NCBI GenBank assembly: GCA_013289615.1
Contig: JABCZO010000014.1
Span: 1 to 64,000, forward strand
Reading direction: 5' to 3'
DNA length: 64,000 nucleotides
Source: Gammaproteobacteria bacterium
GTDB lineage: Bacteria > Pseudomonadota > Gammaproteobacteria > Steroidobacterales > Steroidobacteraceae
The notes beneath the pieces were generated by a model. The model was not told where the DNA came from. It was given only the letters and a program-made list of their open reading frames with translations, and did no database searches. Position 1 is the first letter of the stretch, and each line of letters opens with the position of its first letter. Position numbers and translations under genes: made by a program. Shown here piece by piece: positions 53,193 through 61,366 of the stretch.

Positions 53193-54256
53193 AAGCGGCT
53201 CGCCTGGCCGAGCAGCGACTTCTCGAATCGCGGCGGCATGGAGATTTCGCGGCCACTCGCCATCGATTCGTACAGTGCCGCGACCAGTTCCAGACTGCGT
53301 TTGCCTTCGGTTCCGTCGACCAGCGCCGCTTTATCGTTAGTGAGGCAATCGACCACGTGCTCGTAATACGCCTGGTGACCGAAACCGTAGACGTTCGGTG
53401 GATTGACCGAATACCTGGCCATGACTTCTTTATCGCTTTCGACGCTCGAAACGAACTGCCAGCTTCGTATCTCGTTCATCGCAAATCCGGCCACTTCCAC
53501 GGCGCCACCAGAACCAAGAATCGAAAACGAGCCCTCCAAGTCGCGCGGCCGGGAAGCTGTCGTCGCTTCAATGACCCCGAGCGCGCCATTGACGAATTTT
53601 ACTGTTGCGACCGCGGTGTCCTCTGCTTCGATATTCACCAGTGCCGATATGCCCCGGGCATGCACGCTCACCACATCACCCATGAACCAGCTGAGCATAT
53701 CGACGTGGTGGCTCGCCTGATTGCTGATAACACCGCCGTCCTGCGCCCACGTGCCGCGCCACGCATCCTGATCATAATAACTTTGATCGCGGCACCACCG
53801 CACTCGGACCGTGCCAAGTACGAGTTTGCCGAATCGACCGGCGTCGAATGCTTCCCGCGCCTTAACGACCGGTACATTGAAGCGGTTTTGCTTCACTACG
53901 AACAGGCGCACTTTGCTGGAATCTGCAGCCGCGATCATCGATTCGGCGTCAGCTACCGTCAGCGCCATTGGCTTTTCAACGATGATGTGCCGCCCGCTGC
54001 GGGCAATTTCAATCGAATGCCGGCAATGCATGCCGCTTGGAGTAAGTACTGCCACAGCATCAATACCGGGCATTTCAAGCATTTGCGACAGGCTGATGTG
54101 CGACGGCACGTCGTATTTCTTGCCGTAGGCTGTTGCCCGTTCGGGTCGGCTGTCGCAAACAGCGACAAGCCTGGTACCTGCAATCTGTCCGGTTCCGAGA
54201 AGCTCCGCGTGCCGCTTCGCAATTCGTCCGCAGCCGAGAATTGCGACGTTGATCAT
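53189..54256 (-). CDS. Gfo/Idh/MocA-type sugar-nucleotide 3-dehydrogenase (WlbA-like)
   Basis: A 355-residue oxidoreductase: N-terminal NAD fold 'INVAILGCGRIAKRHAELL', 'EKPMALTVADAESMI' (EKP motif with the catalytic Lys), 'VVKQNRFNVPVVKAREAF' and 'WAQDGGVISNQASHHVDMLSWFMGDV', the last typical of WlbA/WbpB-type UDP-GlcNAcA 3-dehydrogenases. It would form a 3-keto intermediate for the aminotransferase. No UDP-GlcNAc 6-dehydrogenase (WbpA) or 2-epimerase (WbpI) gene is in the window, so the uronic-acid assignment is incomplete. It lies 141 bases downstream of the wza stop. Confidence 0.85.
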   Translation of the reverse strand: MINVAILGCGRIAKRHAELLGTGQIAGTRLVAVCDSRPERATAYGKKYDVPSHISLSQMLEMPGIDAVAVLTPSGMHCRHSIEIARSGRHIIVEKPMALTVADAESMIAAADSSKVRLFVVKQNRFNVPVVKAREAFDAGRFGKLVLGTVRVRWCRDQSYYDQDAWRGTWAQDGGVISNQASHHVDMLSWFMGDVVSVHARGISALVNIEAEDTAVATVKFVNGALGVIEATTASRPRDLEGSFSILGSGGAVEVAGFAMNEIRSWQFVSSVESDKEVMARYSVNPPNVYGFGHQAYYEHVVDCLTNDKAALVDGTEGKRSLELVAALYESMASGREISMPPRFEKSLLGQASRL

Positions 54257-54397
54257 GTGTTGTTAATCATCACAGCAGTTGCCCAATGGCGAGATCTGAC
54301 AACGCCGATCCTAGCGCGCGCATAGTCGTCGCACCGCTCAAGATGTCATACGCGCCTCTGCCGCCGCGACTAGATCGTTCCCGAGCGCCGATCAGCA

Positions 54398-57300
54398 TTA
54401 CGGCAGAGTCGCATGAATCTCTGCCGCTGCGATCGCCAATTGGTACAGGATTGTCGTCACCGCCGTCCATACCGTAAGGGCCGGCAGCCGCTCAGTGTCG
54501 AGTGGCACGACTATCGCATCGCCGGGATGTATGTCGACGCTATCGCCGCTGTGGAACCAGCCACGCGAGCCGGAGTCCACGCTTCCATCCGCCCGCACCA
54601 CGTAGATCCTTGCTCGGTCAGCCTGCCTGGTGGCGCCGCCGCTCTGGCCGATATAGTCGTCGCGCGTCATGCGGCGTTTAAATAAATGCGATGTGGGATC
54701 CTGAACTTCTCCCAGCACCATGACTTCCTGGCGCTGCTTTGGCACGATGAGTTCATCGCCGTTGCGCAGGATGACGTCGTCGCTCGAGCCTGCCCTGTTG
54801 TGTACCACGGCCTTCAGGTCTACGACCAGCCGACCGACGGCCTTTGCGTCGGACAGTTGGTGCAGCAACGCGTCACCGACCGTGATAGCCGAAGGGGCGG
54901 CACCCTGCTGTGCGCGCACCCCCATGAGCGCCACTTCGGCTATCTCGGTGCGCAGGCGCGCAGCCAGTCGATCGAGCTGTTCCTGCTCGCGCACCTTGAG
55001 TTCCTTGCGCGTAAAAATACTGCCTTCGACGAACGCAAATTGGGTAAAGCCTCCAGCCCGGTCGATCACCGAGTGCAGCGTCTCGCCGGGTTGTATCGCA
55101 TAGATGCCTGGGAACCGCACTTCGCCCTTGAGAGTAACCTGATCCTGTTCCGTCCATCCCGATACCTGCTTGATCGACAGCCGGTCGAAGGCCTGAAGGG
55201 GAATGTCAGCACTCTGGTCTCCGCCCCGAAGCGCGGCCAGATCGACCGAAATCACCCGGGTGTCACGCTGGCCGCCATTCTCAACCGTGTAACGCGTCAG
55301 TTCCGCGTGTGTTCCATACGCCGCCGGATCGAGGCTGCCGCCGGCGCGCAGCAGGTCACTGACGCGCATACCCGCCTCCAGCGGATAGTCACCCGGCACT
55401 TTCACCCGGCCATCCACGTGCACGATTTCCGTCGGTTCCCCAAGATTTGATTGCACCCTCAATTCGCCCATCAACGACTGGATGACGTGTTCGCGGCTGG
55501 TCTGCAGATCGAACACCGTGATTGTATCGCGCGGCATCAGCGTGATATCCGAGGCCGTGCCGGGCGCTCGCAGCGCGGCAGCGAGATCGGCCGACAACAC
55601 GGCGATGGTCCGATTCGGCGGCAACTCGCGCCGGATAAGCAGATAATGCTGGTCCGCGTCGCGTTTGAGTTCGTCGATCGAGGGAATGACCTCGCTGATC
55701 CGCAGCCCCTCGTGCCAGGCGACATACTTCGAGCGATAGACATAGCCTTGGATTATCACGCCCGAATCAAGTTGAGGTCGCAGGCGGGCGATGTGCAGCG
55801 CATCGCCGTTGCGCAATTGCAAGGAGGCACCCGCCGGAATCGCGGGGTTCACGTCCATGACGATACGTCGCTGCCGCTCATCGACGCGTATCAGTGCGGC
55901 GGCGCCATCATCGGCCTTCGGTGTCAGGCCGCCGCCCATGTCAACCAGGTTGGCGACGGTTTCATTGCGCTTGAGTTCATAGATGGCAGGTCTCTGCACC
56001 TCCCCATCGAGTGACACTGTCGGCCCCACGGCCGGTATAAACACGACGTCACCGGCCAGAAGCTTGATGTCGTTGGTGCTGTCTCCGCGCATCAACAGAT
56101 CGTACAGATCGAAGCTGCGTATGGTTTGTCCCTGGCGCTTGACCTGGATTGAACGCAGGGAGCCGATCGGCTGTACGCCGCCGGCGGCAAACAGCGCTGT
56201 GGTCACTGTGGCAAGACCACTGACGGTATAGGAGCCCGGATATTTGGCACCGCCCAGCACAAATACATTGACGGTGCGCATCTCGCCCATCGACACGTTG
56301 GCACGCACGCCGATCATCTGGCGCGCCACCCGGGACTCGATTTCGCCCTTAACTGCGCTGTAGCGCTGCCCGCCGGCCTGTATCGGTCCGATATGCGGAA
56401 AGCTCAGGTAGCCATCGCGGCCTACCGCGAGCGACACGGTCTGGTTCTGACTGCCGAACAGTTGTACCTGCACGGTGTCTCCCGGCCCCATCACATAGTC
56501 GTCCGGCACCGGCGTGTTAAGTGTCGGCAACAAGCTCAGCAGCGAATTGTCGAATAGATCGTAACCGAAGGGCTTGAGGGCATCGGTTCCGGACTTATCC
56601 AGCGGCAGGCGCGTCAGCCTGATCCACAATTTCTCGAACGCAGGCTCGGCCCCGACCCGTCGGGTCGCGAGATCCTCGGTCAAACCTGCCAGAGCCATGC
56701 CCGGGATCCCGGGTAACTGTAACTGGCCATTACCGTCGAGTTCATAGGGATTGCGCGCCCGGATCTGCTCGATCATCTCCTGCAACTTCTGCTTCTCCTC
56801 CGCTTGCAGTTCTTCAATTGTCCGTTGCGGCTGCTCCTGTATACGCTGCCCGTTCATTCCGTTATCGAGGCCCAGCAATGAGCGCTGCGAATTGCTCAGC
56901 AGTGCAGGATTAATCGATGTGGAATTCTGATTGCTGTTGCGGTTAGCCTGATTGAACGGATAGTTCTGATTGTTCTGATTGTTCTGATTGTTCTGGCCAT
57001 TCGGATTGTTCTGATTATTCTGGTTGTTCTGGTTGTCGATACCGGGTGGCTTCTCGGTCAGCAAACTGACCTCCACCAAGACAGTGTCGCCAGGCTTGAA
57101 CACCGGCTGCTCGGTCTGGTCCTGGAGCATCGACGCCAGGCGGCGCTGTTGCTGTAGCTGCATTTGCTGCAGCAGTACCGCCTGCGAGCCGCTCGCCGCG
57201 CCGCCGCCCAGCAGGCCACCGCCGCCGGTCAGCGAGTTGAGTGCACCGGCGCCGCCAAGACCCATGCCCCCAAGACCGGAACTGCCGTTGCTCAGTCGCT

Positions 57301-57460
57301 GCATGATGGCCTGCTGCTGGTCAGGCGTCATGTTGTTGAACAGCTGCATTTCCTGGCTCAAGTCAGCCTGCTGCGCCTGACCGTGCCGTGGAATGGCCAC
57401 CAGGACGATCGTCATGATCGCCGAACCGAGTAGAACACCAATTGGTTGTCGGGCTCGCAT
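54398..57460 (-). CDS. wza: Very large SLBB-repeat polysaccharide export protein (Wza/WbfF-like)
   Basis: A 1020-residue outer-membrane-export (OPX) protein. ATG 57460 gives a signal peptide (GVLLGSAIMTIVLVAIP...GQAQ). A Gln/Met/Gly-rich segment and an Asn/Gln-rich low-complexity stretch (about residues 140-170) follow. The export domain starts with 'YVMGPGDTVQVQLFG' and is followed by about six SLBB-type repeats: 'VFVLGGAKYPGSYTV', 'VSLDGEVQRPAIYEL', 'VIIQGYVYRSKYVAW', 'VHVDGRVKVPGDYPL', 'VTLKGEVRFPGIYAI' and 'VMVLGEVQDPTSHLF'. A final hydrophobic helix ends the protein. Ordinary Wza is about 380 residues with two SLBB domains; this size fits the OtnA/WbfF class that occurs with Wzz in O-antigen/capsule loci. 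Confidence 0.88.
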   Translation of the reverse strand: MRARQPIGVLLGSAIMTIVLVAIPRHGQAQQADLSQEMQLFNNMTPDQQQAIMQRLSNGSSGLGGMGLGGAGALNSLTGGGGLLGGGAASGSQAVLLQQMQLQQQRRLASMLQDQTEQPVFKPGDTVLVEVSLLTEKPPGIDNQNNQNNQNNPNGQNNQNNQNNQNYPFNQANRNSNQNSTSINPALLSNSQRSLLGLDNGMNGQRIQEQPQRTIEELQAEEKQKLQEMIEQIRARNPYELDGNGQLQLPGIPGMALAGLTEDLATRRVGAEPAFEKLWIRLTRLPLDKSGTDALKPFGYDLFDNSLLSLLPTLNTPVPDDYVMGPGDTVQVQLFGSQNQTVSLAVGRDGYLSFPHIGPIQAGGQRYSAVKGEIESRVARQMIGVRANVSMGEMRTVNVFVLGGAKYPGSYTVSGLATVTTALFAAGGVQPIGSLRSIQVKRQGQTIRSFDLYDLLMRGDSTNDIKLLAGDVVFIPAVGPTVSLDGEVQRPAIYELKRNETVANLVDMGGGLTPKADDGAAALIRVDERQRRIVMDVNPAIPAGASLQLRNGDALHIARLRPQLDSGVIIQGYVYRSKYVAWHEGLRISEVIPSIDELKRDADQHYLLIRRELPPNRTIAVLSADLAAALRAPGTASDITLMPRDTITVFDLQTSREHVIQSLMGELRVQSNLGEPTEIVHVDGRVKVPGDYPLEAGMRVSDLLRAGGSLDPAAYGTHAELTRYTVENGGQRDTRVISVDLAALRGGDQSADIPLQAFDRLSIKQVSGWTEQDQVTLKGEVRFPGIYAIQPGETLHSVIDRAGGFTQFAFVEGSIFTRKELKVREQEQLDRLAARLRTEIAEVALMGVRAQQGAAPSAITVGDALLHQLSDAKAVGRLVVDLKAVVHNRAGSSDDVILRNGDELIVPKQRQEVMVLGEVQDPTSHLFKRRMTRDDYIGQSGGATRQADRARIYVVRADGSVDSGSRGWFHSGDSVDIHPGDAIVVPLDTERLPALTVWTAVTTILYQLAIAAAEIHATLP
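56961..57036. repeat. 9-bp tandem repeat encoding Asn-Asn-Gln units in wza
   Basis: About eight imperfect copies of a 9-base unit (ATTGTTCTG on the plus strand) code for an 'NNQNNQNN' run in the export protein. A 9-base unit keeps the reading frame, so slippage would alter linker length and not switch the gene off. Confidence 0.85.
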
Positions 57461-57587
57461 GCCAGTCACTCGCTGTTCCCCGTGCGACGGAAAGCCGCGC
57501 ATTGTACTGGTATCTGAGCGGCTTGCCGATCCGTCTTCAAGCAACTCCTACCGGCCGCCGCCGGCATAAGACCAGCGCTTCGGGTCC

Positions 57588-59240
57588 TCAGTTCCGCCAC
57601 CGTTGTACATAGCTCAGGGCCCCCATCAGCGAACTCGACTGCCCGGTGACGGCCTCCGGCTTCTGCACCAGCGGAATGAAGCTCTCCGTCAGCGTCTTGC
57701 CGAGTTCCACGCCCCATTGATCGAACGCGTTGTCGCCCCAGACCACGCTCTGCACGAACACCTTGTGCTCATACAGGGCGATGATCCGGCCCAGCGTCGC
57801 AGGATCCAGGCGCTCGAACAGCAACAGGCTCAACGGGCGGCTGCCTTCGTGCATCTTGTGCGGCAGCAGCGCGGCGCTGCGCTCCGGCGACAGTTTCTGC
57901 CGCGCCAGCTCTGCGCGCACCTGATCGGCATCCTTGCCAAGTGCCAGCGCCTCGACCTGGGCGAGGCAGCTGGCGATGGCCAGATCCTGCTGCGGCTGGC
58001 TGGCGCAGGATGAATTGATCGGCAGCAGGAAATCGAGCGCCGCGCGCTGCGTACCCTGGTGCAGCAGCTGGAAGAACGAGTGCTGCGCGTTGTTGCCGGG
58101 CTCCCCCCAGATGACCGGGCAGGTCGGCAGCGCGGTCGGCGTGCCATCGAGCCGGACGTGCTTGCCGTTACTCTCCATTTCCAGTTGTTGCAGGTAGGCC
58201 GGCAGGCGTGCAAGCCGCGAATCGTACGGCAACACCGCCAGCGTCGGCAGCCCCAGCAGATCGATATTCCAGACGCCCAGGAGACCTGCGAGCAGCGGCA
58301 GGTTCTCGTGCCACGGCGCGGCGCGGAAATGTTCATCGATCTCGCGCCCGCCCGACAGAAACGATTCGAAGCCGGCGCGGCCGATGGCGATCGCAAGACT
58401 CACCCCGATCGCTGACCACACTGAATATCGCCCCCCGACCCAGTCCCACATCGCAAAACGATAGGCAGGGTGCACGCCGAATTCGTCCATCGCCTTGGCA
58501 TTGACCGACACCGCCGCGAAATGCTGCGGCAGCCGCTTCGGGCCCAGCCGCTGCAAAATCCAGGCACGGGCGCTGCGGGCGTTGGTCAGCGTTTCCAGGG
58601 TGGTAAAGGTCTTGGAGCAGATGATGAACAGGGTGCGCTCCGGATCGGCGTGCTCGAGCAGATCGGCGAGCTGGCAGCCATCGACGTTGGAGACAAACGC
58701 GACGCCTGGTGCGCCGCTGCTGAATTGCTTCAACGCCTGTACTGCCATCGCCGGCCCCAGGTCGGAGCCGCCGATGCCGATGTTCACCACCAGCGTGAAG
58801 CTTTGGTCGCTGCTCGAGCGGATGATGCCCGCTCGTACGTCCTCGGCAAACGTCAGCATGCGCTCGCGCTCGGAACGCACCAGCGCACCGATATCCTCGC
58901 CCGCAACCTCCAGCGACGTGGCGTCCGAGCGGCGCAACGCCGTGTGCAGGACGGCGCGGTTCTCGGTGCTGTTGATGGCATCGCCGCGGAACATGGCCTC
59001 GATGCGAGATCGCAGGCTGAGCTGATCGGCCAGTGCCGCGAAGCAGTTCACCACCCGCGCGTCCACGCGCTGGCGTGAATAGTCAAGTGCCAGTCCCGCG
59101 GCCTCTATGCAGCAGTGCTCGAAACGCTGCGCGTCCTGCGCGAACAGTTCGCGCGTAGAGCTGGCACTTATGGCTTGCGCCAGCGTCTCGAGTTCGCGCC
59201 AGGCGGCGCAGTCGGTGCCGGAACGCAGTGGTTGGGACAT
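57588..59240 (-). CDS. pgi: Glucose-6-phosphate isomerase
   Basis: A 550-residue full-length phosphoglucose isomerase. Signatures: 'NIGIGGSDLGPAMAVQAL', 'FIICSKTFTTLETLTNA', 'MWDWVGGRYSVWSAIG' (PGI signature 1), 'PTCPVIWGEPGNNAQHSFFQLLHQGT' (catalytic His region) and 'FDQWGVELGKTL' (signature 2). It interconverts glucose-6-P and fructose-6-P, feeding both glycolysis and sugar-nucleotide supply. It sits at the border of the polysaccharide locus, 128 bases upstream of wza, a common chromosomal insertion point for such loci. The dnaQ gene ends 20 bases to its right. Confidence 0.97.
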   Translation of the reverse strand: MSQPLRSGTDCAAWRELETLAQAISASSTRELFAQDAQRFEHCCIEAAGLALDYSRQRVDARVVNCFAALADQLSLRSRIEAMFRGDAINSTENRAVLHTALRRSDATSLEVAGEDIGALVRSERERMLTFAEDVRAGIIRSSSDQSFTLVVNIGIGGSDLGPAMAVQALKQFSSGAPGVAFVSNVDGCQLADLLEHADPERTLFIICSKTFTTLETLTNARSARAWILQRLGPKRLPQHFAAVSVNAKAMDEFGVHPAYRFAMWDWVGGRYSVWSAIGVSLAIAIGRAGFESFLSGGREIDEHFRAAPWHENLPLLAGLLGVWNIDLLGLPTLAVLPYDSRLARLPAYLQQLEMESNGKHVRLDGTPTALPTCPVIWGEPGNNAQHSFFQLLHQGTQRAALDFLLPINSSCASQPQQDLAIASCLAQVEALALGKDADQVRAELARQKLSPERSAALLPHKMHEGSRPLSLLLFERLDPATLGRIIALYEHKVFVQSVVWGDNAFDQWGVELGKTLTESFIPLVQKPEAVTGQSSSLMGALSYVQRWRN

Positions 59241-59259
59241 GTCGGAAACTCCGCGTCGA

Positions 59260-60051
59260 TCAGGGTCGGTGGATTCTAGCCGCGCCAGGCGGCTGGCAGC
59301 CGGCGACAGCCTGCTGTTCCAGCTTCATCCACAGGCAATCGCCGCCGCTGGCTTTCTGCAGCAGCGCCGCCAGTTCGGCATGCGCCGCGAGCTCCTCGGC
59401 CGTAGCCTCGATCACCCGCAGCGGCTCGGCCGGTCGCACCGATGCGGCCGCGGCGGTAAATCGCGCCGCGCCACTGCGCTCGCGCGCAGCCCCGTCGAGT
59501 GCCAACAGGCTCTGGCCGCCGGTCATCGCCAGATAGACGTCGGCAAGAATGCGCGCATCGAGCAGCGCGCCGTGCAGTTCGCGATGCGAGTTGTCGATGC
59601 CGTAGCGCTTGCACAGCGCGTCGAGATTGTTGCGCTGGCCCGGGTGACGCTCCCGGGCCAGCGACAGTGTGTCGAGCACCAGGCACACGCTGCGCACGCC
59701 GGCCGGCAGCGGCCCGGCGCCGCCGCGCATCTTCGCCAGCAGCGTCAGCTCCATATCGATGAACCCGAGGTCGAAGGGTGCATTGTGGATGATCAGCTCG
59801 CTGCCGCCGAGGAAGCTGAACAGCTCCTCGGCAATGTCGGCGAACTTCGGCGCCTGCAGCAGCCGCTCACGGGTGATGCCGTGCACCGCGCACGCGCCCT
59901 GATCGATGTCGCGCTCGGGATTCAGGTAGCGATGGAAATGCCTGCCGCTGGCTCGCCGATTGACCAGCTCGACACAGCCGATTTCTATGATGCGGTGGCC
60001 GCGCTCGGCTTCCAGCCCGGTGGTTTCGGTATCGAGAACGATCTGTCGCAT
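59260..60051 (-). CDS. dnaQ: DNA polymerase III epsilon subunit
   Basis: A 263-residue 3'-5' proofreading exonuclease of DEDDh type. ATG 60051 starts 'MRQIVLDTETTGLE' (Exo I: Asp, Glu); Exo II 'IIHNAPFDLGFIDME' (Asp); Exo III 'ELHGALLDARILADVY' (His, Asp). The C-terminal about 60 residues ('LRVIEATAEELAAHAELAALLQKA') match the alpha-subunit-binding tail. The longer open frame upstream falls inside rnhA and was rejected. It is immediately downstream of rnhA, a conserved gammaproteobacterial order. Confidence 0.95.
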   Translation of the reverse strand: MRQIVLDTETTGLEAERGHRIIEIGCVELVNRRASGRHFHRYLNPERDIDQGACAVHGITRERLLQAPKFADIAEELFSFLGGSELIIHNAPFDLGFIDMELTLLAKMRGGAGPLPAGVRSVCLVLDTLSLARERHPGQRNNLDALCKRYGIDNSHRELHGALLDARILADVYLAMTGGQSLLALDGAARERSGAARFTAAAASVRPAEPLRVIEATAEELAAHAELAALLQKASGGDCLWMKLEQQAVAGCQPPGAARIHRP

Positions 60052-60068
60052 GGTTCCGGCTAGCGCTG

Positions 60069-60527
60069 TCAGTTCACGTGCGAGTCTAGCGCAAGCAGGC
60101 CATCGATCGCGGCGTTGGCGAGTACATCGCAGCGCTCGTTGCCCGGGATTCCGGCATGCCCCGGCACCCAATGCCACTCGATCCGGTGGCGCGCAGCCGC
60201 CGCCTCGAGCCGCTGCCACAGGTCCTGGTTCTTGACCGGCTTGCGGTCGGCGGTCTTCCAGCCGCGCGCCTTCCACTGCGGCAGCCACTCGAGGATGCCG
60301 CGGCGCACGTACTGCGAGTCGGTGTACAGCCGTACCTGCAGCGGCCGCTTCAGTGCCTGCAGCGCCTCGATCACCGCCTGCAGCTCCATGCGGTTATTGG
60401 TGGTCTGCAGCTGCGCGCCCGAAATCTCCTTCTCGCGAGCGCCGGTGGACAGCAGCGCCGCCCAGCCGCCGGGTCCCGGATTGCCGCGGCAGGCCCCGTC
60501 GGTATAGATGTCGACCACAGCGTTCAC
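60069..60527 (-). CDS. rnhA: Ribonuclease HI
   Basis: A 152-residue RNase HI that degrades RNA in RNA:DNA hybrids. GTG 60527 forms a GTGA overlap with the methyltransferase stop and gives '[19 protein letters not shown]' (Asp), '[13 protein letters not shown]' (Glu), '[14 protein letters not shown]' (Asp), '[18 protein letters not shown]' (His and Asp). All four catalytic carboxylates are present. A frame extending upstream into the methyltransferase gene was rejected. Downstream 17 bases lead to dnaQ. Confidence 0.96.
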   Translation of the reverse strand: MNAVVDIYTDGACRGNPGPGGWAALLSTGAREKEISGAQLQTTNNRMELQAVIEALQALKRPLQVRLYTDSQYVRRGILEWLPQWKARGWKTADRKPVKNQDLWQRLEAAAARHRIEWHWVPGHAGIPGNERCDVLANAAIDGLLALDSHVN

Positions 60528-61246
60528 GCGCTTGGCTCCGCCAGCCCGTCGAACACGCGGCGCCGCTCGCGCAGCCGCGGCCTGATCGGCGTCAGGGTGT
60601 ACAGGCGCTTGCGTGCCTTGATCAGGTAGGCAGCTGACGGCCACGGATAGAACCAGCCGCGATACAGGATGCTCGGTATCGCCGACTCGATGCCGGCGCC
60701 CGTGTCGCGCGGCAGACGGTACAGATAAGGGCGCACGCTGACGATCTCGTAGCTCAGCAGTCCGAGCCAGTCGCGCACCCGCCAGGCCGACAGCGTGCGG
60801 CGCAGACCCGGGGGGAACCCGGCGCGCGAGGCCGCCGCCCGCAGTCCCCACAGGCTCGTCGGCCGGAAGCCCAGCACGATCAGCTGGCCCTCGGCGACCA
60901 GTACCCGATCGGCCTCGCGCAATACCGCGTGAGGATCGGCCGTCAGCTCGAGCGTGTGCGGCAGCAGCACCGCATCGACCGATGCATTGTTGATCGGCAG
61001 GTGCGCGAGACGGGCCACCAGGTCGCCGCACGCACTCGCATCGGCCGAGTCCGCGATCACGCTCTGGCGCCGGATGCGCGAGGGCGCCAGCAGCTCACGC
61101 CCAGCCCCCCAGGTGCCCAGCTGCAGCAGCTCCAGGCCAAACACATCGTCAAATGTCGTGGCCAGCAGCTGGGCCTCGGCCTGGATCAGTGCACGACCGA
61201 GCTGCCCACGTTGCCATTGGTGCAATACGGGATCTGAATCCGTCAT
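60524..61246 (-). CDS. YafS-like SAM-methyltransferase
   Basis: A 240-residue methyltransferase-fold protein: '[14 protein letters not shown]' takes the place of a divergent motif I, then '[45 protein letters not shown]' and C-terminal '[17 protein letters not shown]'. This is the family encoded beside rnhA/dnaQ/gloB in many gammaproteobacteria. Target unknown. It diverges from the mltD-like gene across 120 bases that contain an 11-base palindrome, TTAACTGTTAA, at 61307-61317. Confidence 0.86.
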   Translation of the reverse strand: MTDSDPVLHQWQRGQLGRALIQAEAQLLATTFDDVFGLELLQLGTWGAGRELLAPSRIRRQSVIADSADASACGDLVARLAHLPINNASVDAVLLPHTLELTADPHAVLREADRVLVAEGQLIVLGFRPTSLWGLRAAASRAGFPPGLRRTLSAWRVRDWLGLLSYEIVSVRPYLYRLPRDTGAGIESAIPSILYRGWFYPWPSAAYLIKARKRLYTLTPIRPRLRERRRVFDGLAEPSA

Positions 61247-61366
61247 AATCTTGCTTGTGCGCGGAGTGTGATCAGATACTGGGAAAACACTAGCAATCTT
61301 GTGAACTTAACTGTTAAATACAGTGGCGCTGCCGTGTAGGCTTGACGCATACCGTAACACGTTCAA

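Noticed and set aside
56961..57036. CRISPR array
   Set aside because: The repeats are contiguous 9-base units inside a coding region without spacers; no CRISPR array was seen anywhere in the window.
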